The notes beneath the pieces were generated by a model that was not told the origin of the DNA, did not search any database, and was given only the letters and a program-made list of their open reading frames with translations. Shown here piece by piece: positions 53,834 to 64,000 of a stretch of 64,000 nt of DNA (its first letter is position 1; the number at the start of each line of letters is the position of its first letter). Origin of the DNA: Muraenolepis orangiensis (taxonomy: Eukaryota > Chordata > Actinopteri > Gadiformes > Muraenolepididae); contig CM051001.1 of assembly GCA_027704905.1 (NCBI GenBank), positions 35,074,656-35,138,655 on the forward strand, read 5' to 3'. A program made the translations under genes and the position numbers.

Positions 53834-54592
53834 TCACTGTCTCTCGCCGTGGCAATCCTCCGCATCACTGTGATGTGAGGATTCTCCGTCGCTGCTGTGG
53901 GACGCGGAGAACGCGGTTTTGTGAGAGGTTCCCAAGTTCGACTTTTGTGTGGTAACAAAGATCCGGTGCGGCGTGTCGCTCGGTGGGTAAGACAAGGACT
54001 GCGGGGAGTCCTCCGTGCACGACATGTCGCTGAGGCCGGGCGACGTGTCTCCCCCCGGGGGGCAGAGGGTCTCCATCAGGGACCTCATGCAGGCGCTGTC
54101 CGCGGGGTCCCCCCGGCTCGGGGGGCTCCTGCCCGGCGCCGGCCGCTGCACCACGCCGGTGAGGAGGTCCGACAGCTCCGTGATGTAGATCTGTGCCAGC
54201 TGCAGCGTGTCGTACTTGGAAAGCTTTTTGTCGTTTTCCAGGGACGGGATGACGCTCCTCAACTGGTCGAAGGCCTTGTTGAGGCCGTGCATCCTTCTCC
54301 TCTCCCGCGCGTTCGCCGCGACTCGTCGAGGTTTGTGCGGCCCGCGGTGGACGTGGTCCTCCGGCCCTCTGTCCGTCCAGGTGAGGTCGGCGGACGTCCG
54401 GTCCAGCTGCTCGGTCGCAGGTGAACACTTGTCAACAAGTGATGCTGCGTCCTCACAGTCCAGCGCGTGAATCCTGCTGGAGTAGGCGCACATGGACGCC
54501 AGTGTGGAGGAGCTTCTGCAGATCCTTGCGTCCACCAGAGTAAAGTCTTCAGGGTACTCTGGCCAGCTGGAGAGTTCTGTTTTGGCAGTCAT
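53834..54592 (-). CDS. atonal bHLH transcription factor, Atoh1 family
   Basis: Proneural transcription factor (hair cells, cerebellar rhombic lip in vertebrates). Single exon, 252 residues from [10 protein letters not shown]; an in-frame Met 11 codons upstream (54625) lacks family similarity and is not chosen. The bHLH spans residues about 88-145: [20 protein letters not shown] (basic region), [10 protein letters not shown] (helix 1), [20 protein letters not shown] (helix 2). The [14 protein letters not shown] string marks the ATOH1 group. The Ser-rich C-terminus has [13 protein letters not shown]. The gene is intronless, as ATOH1 is. Teleosts carry atoh1a, atoh1b and atoh1c; an atoh1c or atoh1b identity is likely because the protein is short, but I cannot decide. 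Confidence 0.9.
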   Translation of the reverse strand: MTAKTELSSWPEYPEDFTLVDARICRSSSTLASMCAYSSRIHALDCEDAASLVDKCSPATEQLDRTSADLTWTDRGPEDHVHRGPHKPRRVAANARERRRMHGLNKAFDQLRSVIPSLENDKKLSKYDTLQLAQIYITELSDLLTGVVQRPAPGRSPPSRGDPADSACMRSLMETLCPPGGDTSPGLSDMSCTEDSPQSLSYPPSDTPHRIFVTTQKSNLGTSHKTAFSASHSSDGESSHHSDAEDCHGERQ

Positions 54593-54707
54593 TGCTGTTC
54601 CGACCCCAAGTCGTGCCAACCACAAGAAGAAGAAATCAATGAGCGGTCAGAAGGATGTGTCTTTGGGGAGGCTTGGTTGGTCTGTGGCTTGTTCTGCACC
54701 ATCAGAC

Positions 54708-54715
54708 TTATATAG
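54708..54715 (-). promoter_or_regulatory. TATA box of the bHLH gene
   Basis: CTATATAAG on the minus strand, about 116-123 bp upstream of the chosen start codon. Confidence 0.6.
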
Positions 54716-55499
54716 CAGGCCTGGTCTCCATCTCCTCCCCACCCCTCAGTCCCCTCGTCCCGGCTGGGAGCAGCCAATCGAGAAGTCCCTTTGACCAAGT
54801 GTCGGAGAACAATTCCACCAAGATGATGTTTTGTTCTTCTCGGCTCAAACTATTGTTCGTTGTAACTCAATCACGATAATGGCGGATATTTAGCGTCACT
54901 TGTCAGCCGCCGCTCGCCAGATGTATCCCAACATAAAGGACGAGCACATTAATATACACATTCATACATCCTCATATATAGGCCTAATACTTGTTTCATT
55001 TCAAACAAATTGGCCCATTCACAATGTCAACCATTTCAAAACGTATATGTGGATGTTGCCAATTGAACTGAAGTATTACGTTAACTAACTATGTATTATT
55101 AACTAACTATTAACTAACACATTTTTTTTAAAGTAAATAATAAAAGTCGTTATAAGTAATAACTTCCCTGTTAACAAACAGGACGTTGGGTTTGATGGAA
55201 TGATAAACCCCTTATGAGCTGGAATCGGAATGAACTGCATCATATCTGTTATGAAATGTGTTCAAATAAACAGTAAAAGTTCAACAAACGTGTGGATTAT
55301 TTACTGAGGAATAAAAGCAGCAGGTGTGAGGTGGGAGCCCGGGGAGGGACGCCCTGATCAACGATAAGTCCTCAGCTTATGAATCATTTAGCAATCAAAC
55401 GACCGGAGGAGGCAGGATGCGGACGGGGACATGATTTAGAAAGCATCCTCTGTGTGTGTGTGCGGGGTCGTCACGTGATCGGGTCACTGATCATTCAGA

Positions 55500-55720
55500 C
55501 GGTCTAGGTCTACTACTACAGGCCTAGGACCTACTACAGGCCTAGGACCTACAGGCCTAGGACCTACTACAGGCCTAGGACTTACTACACTAGGCCTAGG
55601 ACTTACTACACCTACTACAGGCCTAGGACTCAACCTACTACAGGCCTAGGACCTACTACAGGCCTAGGACCTACTACAGGCCTAGGACTTACTACACTAC
55701 TACAGGCCTATATGGACTAC
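55500..55720. repeat. short-unit array of CTACTACAGGCCTAGGAC
   Basis: About nine irregular copies of an 18-bp unit that contains AGGCCT and CCTAGG palindromes, with deletions and GACTTACTACA variants. Confidence 0.92.
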
Positions 55721-55841
55721 ACCTACTACACTACAGCTAACCTAAACTTTTCAAAACAACAGCAATAATTAGGCCTTATAATCATAATAATCATAATAAT
55801 AATGAAAAAAATAATAACAATTTCCTAATTATATTAATAAC

Positions 55842-55879
<38 letters not shown>

Positions 55880-56081
55880 TGATATAAATACTAACAAGAA
55901 TAATAACAACGTGAATAACGATAAAAAATAAGTTATATTTTATTTATTGTCATTATAATCGTAATAATATACCTTATGTTTCAGAGCTGCAAAGAGTCTA
56001 TCACCGTCCATGAACCCGTAGTACATGGACGTCTATCCTCCATTCAACCTGTCTGAAGGCTGTGGTCTCATCTGGTCCCCT

Positions 56082-56190
56082 GGTACCTCAACACGAGGCG
56101 TCTCCTCCGCGTCCCCCTGGTACCTCAACACGAGGCGTCTCCTCCGCGTCCCCCTGGTACCTCAACACGAGGCGTCTCCTCCGCGTCTCC
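56082..56190. repeat. 37-bp minisatellite, three copies
   Basis: GGTACCTCAACACGAGGCGT then CTCCTCCGCGTCCCCCT, period 37, nearly identical copies. Confidence 0.93.
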
Positions 56191-56437
56191 CATATGCCGT
56201 CCACCAGGGACACCATTCAACTTTCACACTGGCTAAAGTGACACCACACTAATCAGTCATTAAGGAGAAGAGAGTAAGAGACTAACTAACCCACCGCCTT
56301 AACCCCATAGACGGTCATGCTATTTTAAATTGAGCCCTTTTTTAGTATATGGCGACGCGCCCCCATCACTTGATAGAGGGAATATTAGGGTTTAATTACA
56401 GATGCTGTACACGTGTGCGTCTCTCACACGCTCACTT

Positions 56438-56648
<211 letters not shown>

Positions 56649-56907
56649 CCGTCGCGCCCAGCTATGGTGCCAGGGAGCGATCGAGGGAATCCACCAGCAG
56701 CAGCCAGCCAGCGACGGGCTGTAGGAATCACCGTGACCCGCCGTCAGCAGTTTAATGAGGCTGGTCTTAGTTGAATAAATCGGCACGCTCTTCGTCCCGG
56801 GGTGTCCATTCATTTCGGACTACATGAATATTTCATTCCTTCAGCCCCTACTGCCAGCGCAACAGCCTGCAACCCTGCAGCATCTCCGAGGCTCCACTCC
56901 CCATCTG

Positions 56908-56952
56908 GCGAGGGGGGGGGGGGGGGGGGGGGGTGAGGGTGAGGGGGGGGGG
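56908..56952. repeat. poly-G tract
   Basis: Nearly 40 G in two runs split by TGAGGGTGA. Confidence 0.95.
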
Positions 56953-57119
56953 AGATGTGTGAGGAACATTTCAAAGGTCGACTTCTCGGAGGCCTCCCAC
57001 TCGTGTCGTAACGCCGAGTGACTCTTTTGTAAAACAACACAAAACAAACAAGAAAAAGCACCGCTGTCAAATGTGGCTTGTTGTGAGAGACACGAGAGAC
57101 TCCACATATGGCCGGCCTA

Positions 57120-57345
57120 CTAGAGATTAGATTAGATTACATTAGATTAGATTAGATTAGATATTTCAATTTATTGTCATTGCACAACAGAAGTACATTA
57201 CAGCGAAAATAAGTTGGCATCACACCTCCAAGACCTATTTATCACAACTCCACATGTTACAGTAAAGTCCTATAGAATGTACAGTGGTTAAATCAAATGT
57301 AAAACGTCTACTAGGTATGAGACATAGAGATAAAGAGGTTTTATT
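57120..57345 (+). mobile_element. dispersed repeat (TTGTCATTGCACA family), copy 4
   Basis: Starts with an AGATT repeat, then TTATTGTCATTGCACAACAG, CATTACAGCGAAAATAAG, TTACAGTAAAG and GTCTACTAGGTATGAGA. Same family as 8636, 9045 and 29262. Confidence 0.65.
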
Positions 57346-58354
57346 TCAAGAGATTCTTTTCGTTATGTGTAACAAGTAGCCTACCATAGAATGATGTATC
57401 CCCATTCGCTCCGCCAGTCTCTACACATACAATGGCATTGACAACAATGTTAAACATTAATAAAGGACAATAAAGTGTCTAAGTAGGGAAGCTAAGGAGG
57501 AAATGTGCAGCACATACATGGGGACAGCAGTGCAGTGTTCCATCCTGAGTGGCAGCAGAAACAAACATAAACCAAAATACAGTGCAGTAGTGCTAATTGT
57601 ACAGCCCAATAGTAGAGGCCAGAGCCAGAGATAATAATAATAATAATATTATCTCTATGACTCTGGTATAGGCTATCGTGTCGGAGAGGGTTAGGGTTAT
57701 CGGGCTAAGCCATGCTGTAGTTCTGTATATGGATATACAACACATTTTTGGTTTGTTTTGTAGGCGTTCCCCGTAATTAAAGACCCCTAATTCCCTTTGA
57801 AACGATGAAAATGTTTCAGGTGTGTCTCAGACAATAGACGTGTTTCCATAGACGTGTTTCCAGCCAGGCCAGCTTGACCCCAGTCTGTAATCACCGCCCT
57901 TCCTCCTCCAGCCTCCTCCAGCCTCCTCCTGCCTCCTCCCGCCGCCCCGGGCTGCAGGGGGAGGCAGGCGGCTCAATGCGAGGCTTTCAGCGGCACATTA
58001 GGATCAATGACTGGCCTCATTAATTTAGGAAAGGGGGAAGCAAGGCTTTAGCCGAGGTAACGCTTCATTAGGTCTATGTTATCTTTTTGGCCGATGGATC
58101 AACCGGGAGAGAGGAACACAACCATTACACTGTCCCCCAGCCTAATCGGAGGACTTTTAGGCGTTTCTTTAAATAAATAAATAGGCCTGCAGTCTAGAAT
58201 TACTCTTTACACTCTTTATATACTCGGCCGTCGACTCTGTTGTATTCTCTCTGTTGTATTTCACTGAAACCGATTAAAAATCCAATTTAAGTTGGTGCAC
58301 TGTTGTATCCACAGTTGGAGGCTAAAGCTTGACTCCCCAAAGGTCCCTCATGAG
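57346..58354. other. intergenic with a possible conserved element
   Basis: No gene. 57950-58110 is a complex, non-repetitive stretch with homeodomain-like CATTAATTTA and looks different from the repeat-laden surroundings. Confidence 0.4.
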
Positions 58355-58356
58355 AC

Positions 58357-59190
58357 ACAGGGGGTAGGGGGATAGGGGGGATAGAGGTGATAGGGGGATA
58401 GGGGGGGATAGGGGTAGGGGGATAGGGGGGTAGGGGGATAGGGGGGGATAGGGGGATAGGGGGTAGGGGGGATAGGGGGTAGGGGGATAGGGGGGGTAGG
58501 GGGGGTAGGGGGATAGGGGGATAGGGGGGGATAGGGGGATAGGGGATAGGGGGATAGGGGGATATGGGGATAGGGGGGGATAGGTGATAGGGGGGTAGGG
58601 GGGATGGGGGATAGGGGGATAGGGTGATAGGGGGATGGGGGATAGGGGGATAGGGAGATAGGGGATAGGGGGGATAGGGTGATAGGGTGATAGGGGGATG
58701 GGGGATAGGGGATAGGGGGGATAGGGGGGTAGGGGGGTAGGGGGATAGGGGGATGGGATAGGGGAGATAGGGGATAGGGGATAGGGGGGGTAGGGGGGAT
58801 AGGGGGATAGGGGGGATATCTGGATAGGGATAGGGGGATAGAGGGGGTCGGGGAATAGGGGGGATAGGGGGGATAGGGGGATAGAGGGGGTAGGGGGATA
58901 GGGGGGGTAGGGGGGATAGGGGGGATAGGGGGATAAGGGGGTGGGGGGATAGGGTGATAGGGGGGATAGGGGGGATAGGGGGATAGGGGAGATAGGGGGG
59001 TAGGGGGATAGGGGGATAGGGGAGGGATAGGGGGGATAGGGGGATAGGGGAGGGATAGGGGGGCTAGGGGGATAGGGGGATAGGGGGGTAGGGGGATAGG
59101 GGGGTAGGGGGGTAGGGGGATAGGGAGGATAGGGGTGCTGGCGGGTCGGCTGGGTTACACTGGGGGATAGGGGGATAGGGGGGTGCTGGG
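58357..59190. repeat. G-rich minisatellite (GGGGGATA)n, about 0.8 kb
   Basis: Irregular units of 7-9 bp (GGGGGATA, GGGGGGTA, GGGGATA) on the plus strand. The minus-strand Pro/Tyr/Ser frame is a by-product. Many G-runs of four or more lie within a few bases of each other. Confidence 0.97.
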
Positions 59191-59569
59191 TTAGACTGTA
59201 CTGCATTCGAATACTGCTGCAACATTCACAGCAAGCAGCAGCCATGCAGGTGGCATTTCATCTGAGCTCTTTTAAATCCACGGGCTCCAGAGGTCGGATA
59301 GAGGACCGGTAGAGCTGAGGCCCCTCATCCCGAGGGGGGGGACCCCCGCGGGGAAGAAGGCTCTCTTGAAAGTAAATGTAAACCACCTCGAAAAGTACCA
59401 GAGTGCCGACCGAAAGCTCCCTGCAACTGTGACTTAATCGACATTTTCAATTTCACGACAAAAAAAGAACACTGCTGTGTGCTATTTTTATTCAGTAAAA
59501 ACACGACATAAATAATATAGGCTGCCTGCCTTCCTCTGTTTTGAAAGTGAGTATTAGAACTTATAGTGT

Positions 59570-59570
<1 letters not shown>

Positions 59571-59645
<75 letters not shown>

Positions 59646-59648
59646 CGA
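59571..59648. repeat. (CAA)n trinucleotide repeat
   Basis: About 25 uninterrupted CAA units, ending in CGACA. Confidence 0.97.
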
Positions 59649-60645
59649 CAAGCTATAAAAGAGCATGCCTTAACGTGTTGATTACATCTGGCACATTTAT
59701 GTCCAATTTACAACTCGTAATTCTAACGTTTGCCACTAGATGGAGACAGGACAACATATTTGAGTTGACTCGATAAGTCCTTTCGATGTTATTTCCATAA
59801 ACACATGTGAGTAGGCCGTTATATGGCCTATAGATCTAACACAATGTCAGCAGTCCATTATAAGGATGGATAACTTATATTTATTTGTGTTATTTGGGAC
59901 AAACAAACTAATCGCTCAAATAAATTTTCGTCAATGTTAGCAACAGAAACCACACATTTTGTCACACAAGTCGAATGGCAACAAATGATTTTCTATAACA
60001 AGTGTAATCTATTGTGGAATGTATTGAACGTAACAATTAATTTATTAGCGAAATGTTTAGTATCTTTGGAACTGCGATGAGTTTTGTGCCGATAGAGGGC
60101 AGTAGCGATACACACAGGGGTTTGAGTCAGATCACCAGTTGGTTTACCTTCAGTTATCGGTAAGTAATAGCAACACTTTATTCATTTACCTTTTTGACCT
60201 AGCCGATTGAAATGAGTTTGCTTACCCTTTTCCTTGACAACCTAATTGTGTCATCGTAGTCGTGTCCTGTATTTATCACAGGGCTAAATTACTAATTGTT
60301 ACATACAGAGGTGTCAAGTTTAAACATGGCTACAGTCTCAATGTTGCGGTATCAGGTACAATTATTATTGTTATCAGATTGTTTATCAGAGTAAAGGGTA
60401 AAGCATGCATGTGTCTAAAATGTCTTCATGTCTTTATTAATGTATTTATTTAACTACAACTTAATTTGCATCAAGGTGACATTGTGTTCGTATGGCAAGA
60501 CCAGACTTGAGACAGATTCGCCAAAACAAACCTTAACTTCACACCTTTATTCCATATCACCACTTTTTCCCTTTTGGGTTCGCCGTGCTGTGTTTTGTTA
60601 TGCAGCCCATTGTGCAAGTATTACTGATATGTCCAACAACCTACC
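59649..60645. other. intergenic, no gene seen
   Basis: AT-rich, no recognised coding exon. A partial CTCF-like CCACTAGATGG lies near 59737. Confidence 0.55.
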
Positions 60646-60848
60646 GGCTACTGTGAGCACAACACAGACCAACCGGCTACTGTGAGCACAACACAGACCA
60701 ACCGGCTACTGTGAGCACAACACAGACCAACCGGCTACTGTGAGCACAACACAGACCAACCGGCTACTGTGAGCACAACACAGACCAACCGGCTACTGTG
60801 AGCACAACACAGACCAACCGGCTACTGTGAGCACAACACAGACCAACA
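60646..60848. repeat. 29-bp minisatellite, seven copies
   Basis: GGCTACTGTGAGCACAACAC then AGACCAACC; starts at 60646, 60675, 60704, 60733, 60762, 60791 and 60820 with no visible differences. Confidence 0.96.
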
Positions 60849-60974
60849 AACAAGCAAACTAACAAACAGCATTTGAAGAAAAAAGGAGCAATTGTTCATC
60901 TGCTAACCTGGGCTGAGAGTGTGATCCTCCACCTCCCACTCCTGAGAGAGGTGTGATTAAGGGTAGTAGCTAGA

Positions 60975-61610
<636 letters not shown>

Positions 61611-61835
61611 CCAGATGGAGACTAATACGGAGAGAGAGGGAGAGTGGTGCCCCAGGGCGAAACAGCCTCTCAGAACGAGCGGCGATGATTCGATGTTATG
61701 ATCCTTAAGCAATTCTCATCCCTTAATTTTAGCGGCCACAGATGCACCTAAGTGGAGCCAAAGGATTGGTTAGGGATTTTTGTTTCAGATACATCCATGT
61801 CCACGGCCCGCCCAGCCGAGGTAGAAGCGGGGTGT

Positions 61836-61869
61836 GTTTGTGTGTGTTTGTGTGTGTGTGTGTATGTGT

Positions 61870-61963
<94 letters not shown>
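61836..61963. repeat. (GT)n microsatellite
   Basis: GT run that abuts the SINE head. Confidence 0.96.
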
Positions 61964-61964
<1 letters not shown>

Positions 61965-62205
61965 GGCGGCAGTCTAGCTCAGGAGGTAGAGCGGTCGCCT
62001 CACAACCGGAAGGTTGCTGGTTCGATCCCCGGCTCCTCCTAGCAAAAACTGTCGAGGTGTCCTTGAGGAAGACCCTAACCCTAACTGCTCCCCGGGCGCT
62101 GTATGAATAGCTGCCCACTGCTCCTAATACTAGGATGGGTTAAATGCAGAGAACACATTTCACTGTATGTCTTCATGTATGTGACCAATAAAGAGGATTC
62201 AATCC
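61964..62205 (+). mobile_element. tRNA-derived SINE, well preserved
   Basis: The head is tRNA-like: box A TAGCTCAGGAGGTAGAGC and box B GGTTCGATCCC, about 30 bp apart, both close to consensus. The body has TGCTCCCCGGGCGCTGTATG, TACTAGGATGGGTTAAATGC and ACATTTCACTGTATGT; it ends in GACCAATAAAGAGGATTC. A degenerate copy lies at 4308-4502 (-). This is not a functional tRNA gene. Confidence 0.85.
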
Positions 62206-63174
62206 TCACGATTTGTTGTGTGTGTGTGTGTGGGTGTGTGTCTATGTGTGTGTGTGTTCCTCCAGCCACTGAACATTTGCACTTGTATCACAGTCCATGT
62301 GTTCACAGTCCTGTATAGATCTCACTGTGTGTGCGGTTGGTGGCTGGTTTGAGCAGCCTCACCTGGCCTCGAGTAAGACTGATTAGAGTCTGGAGCTGCT
62401 GGGTGAGGCTGCACACCTGTGGCTCGTTGGTAATCAAGGACCACAGGTTATACCAGCCACCGCCACACACACTCGAGGAGAAGCTCTAGCATGTTCCATC
62501 TGCTCTGTTTGCTATCAACCACAAACTTCACAATAAACCGGATCACTCCTCCCCCTGTGTCCTTGTCGTCGGGAGGAACCCCAAGAAGCCATTTTCCTGG
62601 CATGTGTGCAGCGGCAACGGCTGCGCTCACCATATAGTGTATTCATATTTGATATAACTGCCCATGCTGTATATGTCCCACTGTGTCCTTACCGTCCTCT
62701 CGTGGTTAGCCCATCAGAAGCGGGTTGCCTCTATACGGAGGAGCAGAGCGCGGGGAGAGAGATGGATGTGAGAGGTGAGGGCGAGGGCAGACACCGAGAG
62801 AGACACGGCAGAGAGAGACGAGGCACTTTAGCGGTGGCACAAGGAGATATAATCGGGCATGAGGAGAGACAAAAGGATGTTATGAAATAACACACTGCCG
62901 GCGGGTAACAAAAGTGTTTTATGGGCACATGGAACGAGTACGCCATGTTTTTTTATGACCGCACAAAACGCAGGATGTGTTTGGAGCGACTGCGAGTTTT
63001 GAAGTTGGATACGATCGTCATGAGATTGATGTGTGACTTTAATCTCGAATTGGCAGACTTTCGGAATCCAATAGACTGGAATTGGGAAGACTTCCATGTG
63101 ACCTTCCAGGAATGCTAGAATTTCAAGGCCTGGGTGTTGAACACAACACATAGACATTTTTCTTGGTACACACA
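62206..63174. other. intergenic with a possible conserved element
   Basis: No gene supported. 62870-63115 is non-repetitive and GC-balanced. The open frame across it (65 codons) has no recognisable domain. Confidence 0.4.
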
Positions 63175-63197
63175 CAAACACACACACACACATGTAC

Positions 63198-63260
<63 letters not shown>

Positions 63261-63300
63261 ATACGCACACATGCATACACACACACTTACGTGCACACAT

Positions 63301-63360
<60 letters not shown>
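63172..63360. repeat. (CA)n microsatellite
   Basis: CA run with TACACAT and GCACACATGC interruptions, abutting the LINE fragment. Confidence 0.97.
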
Positions 63361-64000
63361 CTTTGTCATGCTAAAGCCCTGCGGTGCCTCAGGAGAAGCG
63401 GAATAGGCAAACGGTGGCTAGTGAACTTGTACCGTGGCACCATAGAGAGCGTCCTGACGAGTGGCGTCACCGTGTGGTACGGAGACACCACTGAACGGGA
63501 CAAGAAAGACATCCAGAGGGTCGTGAGGAAGGCAGAAAAGTTCATCGGGTGTTCACTTCCATGCATTAAGGAGATAAGTTGGAATAAGGCCATCTCCATC
63601 ACAAAGGAACCCAACCACCCTGGGCTCCATCTCTTCTCCCCCCTACCGTCCGGTTGCACAGCATCCGTACAGCAAGGACTACCAGGTGTAAGGACCGTTT
63701 TTATCCACAGGCAGTGACCTACTGAACTGCTAGGAGTGCTGCCACTATCATAACAGTATCATAACATTGTCATCAATATTACATTACACTATCATACTAT
63801 CATACTTTTGCTGCACTGTTCTGTACTGCACTGTATTGATGATGCTGCTGCTCTACTGGCATTTTAAAATGCTTTTAAAATGCTTTTTGCACAATTAAAC
63901 AATGTAGATCCTACATCAGTCACTTTATTGTTATTTGTATTGCTCTTTTTTATGTGTAAAGTATTGTTATGGTATTATGTTGTAAAGAACATTTATGTCA
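63361..64000 (+). mobile_element. L2-like LINE 3' end, cut by the window edge
   Basis: Encodes the ORF end [48 protein letters not shown] and VFIHRQ, followed by a tail with GTCACTTTATTGTTATTTGT. Same family as 48365-49415. It is truncated 5' at the CA array. Confidence 0.85.

Larger units (their letters stand above)
54716..56400. other. intergenic, repeats only
   Basis: No coding exon seen. Contains the tandem arrays at 55500-55720 and 56082-56190 and an (AAT)n/(TAA)n-rich stretch at 55790-55975. Confidence 0.55.

Noticed and set aside
54593..54625. Upstream Met ([11 protein letters not shown]) as start of the atoh1-family protein
   Set aside because: The extra 11 residues show no family similarity; MTAKTEL is a better N-terminus.
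58322..59245. 307-codon Pro/Tyr/Ser protein
   Set aside because: Complement of the (GGGGGATA)n array.
61964..62035. tRNA gene
   Set aside because: The boxes are good, but the head continues into a SINE body found elsewhere, and the cloverleaf arms do not pair well by eye.
62921..63118. 65-codon frame MGTWNEYAMFF
   Set aside because: No domain, splice sites or homologue recognised; more likely non-coding.

Overview
This is a window of teleost fish nuclear DNA. Evidence for that is the set of intron-containing vertebrate genes, RTE-type (Rex3-like) and L2-like LINE fragments, a tRNA-derived SINE, several MITE families and a very high density of microsatellites and minisatellites. The core gene order prelid1 - mxd3 - fam193b - ddx41 - dok3 matches genes that lie close together on human 5q35.3. 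The extreme tandem-repeat load would fit a codfish-like genome, but that is a guess.

Layout. 1-3.5 kb: microsatellites, no gene seen. 3.58-7.96 kb (-): a RING / coiled-coil / PRY-SPRY ubiquitin ligase of the TRIM type without a B-box. 8.1-18.8 kb: repeats, dominated by a 4.7-kb tandem array of a 24/23-bp unit (9.41-14.10 kb), then LINE fragments. 20.08-21.21 kb (+): single-exon neuropeptide Y receptor of the Y2/Y7 group. 22.75-23.01 kb: about four 60-bp tandem units, each with a perfect CTCF consensus core. 23.55-25.32 kb (+): prelid1, five exons. 27.95-31.05 kb (-): mxd3, six exons, whose last exon carries an in-frame 20-copy minisatellite. 32.25-39.47 kb (+): fam193b, ten exons, head-to-head with mxd3. 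41.29-47.61 kb (+): ddx41, 17 exons, complete. 48.22-52.81 kb (+): dok3, five exons; the 18-codon first exon lies 2.5 kb upstream of exon 2, across two retroelement fragments. 53.83-54.59 kb (-): an intronless atoh1-family bHLH gene. 54.6-64 kb: no gene; tandem repeats (including a 0.8-kb G-rich array and a 0.6-kb GA array), an intact-looking SINE and a LINE end.

The genes are not an operon or pathway. They are neighbours in a conserved vertebrate block: a mitochondrial phospholipid carrier (prelid1), a MAX-network repressor (mxd3), a zinc-binding-like protein (fam193b), a DEAD-box helicase and nucleic-acid sensor (ddx41), an immune docking adaptor (dok3), a proneural factor (atoh1 family) and a peptide GPCR. 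Exon boundaries were read by hand from splice sites and reading phase. All six multi-exon models close in frame, although the trim model depends on a 14-bp microexon.

I did not find a convincing new multi-gene system. The observations most worth checking are the tandem CTCF-motif array, the coding minisatellite in mxd3 with only synonymous internal variation, the higher-order structure of the 4.7-kb array, and the dok3 intron 1 insertions.
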